From Glaciimonas sp. PAMC28666 (GTDB taxonomy: Bacteria > Pseudomonadota > Gammaproteobacteria > Burkholderiales > Burkholderiaceae_D), in the NCBI RefSeq assembly GCF_016917355.1, contig NZ_CP070304.1:496001-560000 (forward strand): 64,000 bases of DNA, written 5' to 3'. Below are positions 63,695-64,000 of this stretch, piece by piece. Both the position numbers and the translations under genes were made by a program. The notes beneath the pieces were generated by a model. It did no database searches and was not told the DNA's origin. It saw only the letters and a program-made list of their open reading frames with translations. The stretch's first letter is position 1. Every line of letters starts with the position of its first letter.

Positions 63695-64000
63695 TTACGC
63701 CAAGGCCAACGCTGCTGATTTCTCGCGGCTAGCGCGCTGCAATGCCGGAACGTCAATAATCAGTGCGACACTACCGTCACCCAAAATGGTTGCCGCAGAA
63801 ATGCCGGCGACCTTGCGATAGTTGGTTTCCAGATTTTTAACCACAACCTGATGCTGGCCAATCAGTTGATCAACCAATAATGCAAAGCGTTGTCCCTCTG
63901 CCTGTACGATCACGACAATCCCTTGCGTGGGATCGCGGCCCGCACCAGCGACATCAAACACCCTATGCAACGCGGTCAACGGCAGATATTCGCCGCGTAC
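63695..64000 (-). CDS. cheA: Chemotaxis histidine kinase CheA, C-terminal end (5' part outside window)
   Basis: Only the last 101 residues are in the window; the frame runs open to base 64000. They form the end of the CheW-like regulatory domain: GIVVIVQAEGQRFALLVDQLIGQHQVVVKNLETNYRKVAGISAATILGDGSVALIIDVPALQR. CheA phosphorylates CheY and CheB in response to receptors. The stop codon abuts the cheW start, so the pair is one operon; the kinase domain cannot be inspected here. Confidence 0.95.
   Translation of the reverse strand, partial: VRGEYLPLTALHRVFDVAGAGRDPTQGIVVIVQAEGQRFALLVDQLIGQHQVVVKNLETNYRKVAGISAATILGDGSVALIIDVPALQRASREKSAALALA

Overview
The window looks like the chromosome of a flagellated betaproteobacterium of the order Burkholderiales, most likely family Oxalobacteraceae (a Glaciimonas/Collimonas/Herminiimonas-like organism). 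This rests on the FlhDC master regulator, the arginine-type EF-P with EarP beside it, the second FliK/FlhB pair behind fliDST, and moderate GC. The genus is a guess from gene content and protein style; no search was run. Almost everything is chromosomal core: about 57 kb is one nearly complete flagellar and chemotaxis region.

Layout. 1-1208: right end of a type VI secretion cluster (3' part of clpV/tssH, then tssE). 1460-4914: metE and its divergent activator metR, with a MetR-type box between them. 5052-6933: earP and efp, the rhamnosyltransferase and its substrate EF-P, closed by a clear terminator. 7137-9989 (minus): flhD, flhC, motA, motB. 9990-10640: a long non-coding region upstream of flhD with a hairpin and a perfect 28-bp palindrome. 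10641-13140 (minus): membrane histidine kinase plus a receiver-HPt protein. 13357-15589 (minus): cheW and a chemoreceptor. 15860-23379 (minus): flhB-flhA-flhF-flhG-fliA. 23682-25350 (minus): flgA, then flgM-flgN. 25746-36559 (plus): flgBCDEFGHIJ, then flgKL. 36757-38874 (minus): MHYT-GGDEF-EAL protein. 39264-41360 (plus): TPR-glycosyltransferase. 41390-48552 (minus): NarL-type regulator, flhB2, fliK2, fliT, fliS, fliD, fliC, fliE. 48821-60350 (plus): fliFGHIJKLMNOPQR. 60404-61198 (minus): YcgR-like brake. 61425-64000 (minus): end of cheA, cheW, chemoreceptor.

How it works together. FlhDC is expected to switch on the class II operons (export gate, rod, hook, C-ring). FliA (sigma-28), held back by FlgM until the hook is finished, then drives the late genes. 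Sigma-28-type promoters with 11-nt spacers are readable upstream of flgM, flgK and fliC. FliS, FliT and FlgN are late chaperones. The MHYT-GGDEF-EAL protein and the PilZ-type YcgR link c-di-GMP to the motor, and CheA/CheW/receptors feed switching. Ring, rod, hook, filament, export and stator genes are all present; cheY, cheR, cheB and cheZ are not in the window.

Most unusual feature. FlhF is 879 residues, roughly twice the usual size. Its C-terminal half reads as a Tn5/IS4-type DDE transposase fold whose catalytic positions are changed (first Asp to Gly, second Asp to Glu, Glu of the YREK signature to Asp). It is translationally coupled into the flhBAFG-fliA operon, so it looks domesticated rather than a fresh insertion. 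The neighbouring FlhG keeps the FlhF-activating DQAxxLR motif but has a degenerate P-loop. A second theme is recurrent 12-15 bp tandem duplications at six or more places, two of them inside proteins (MetE loop, FliH N-terminus).
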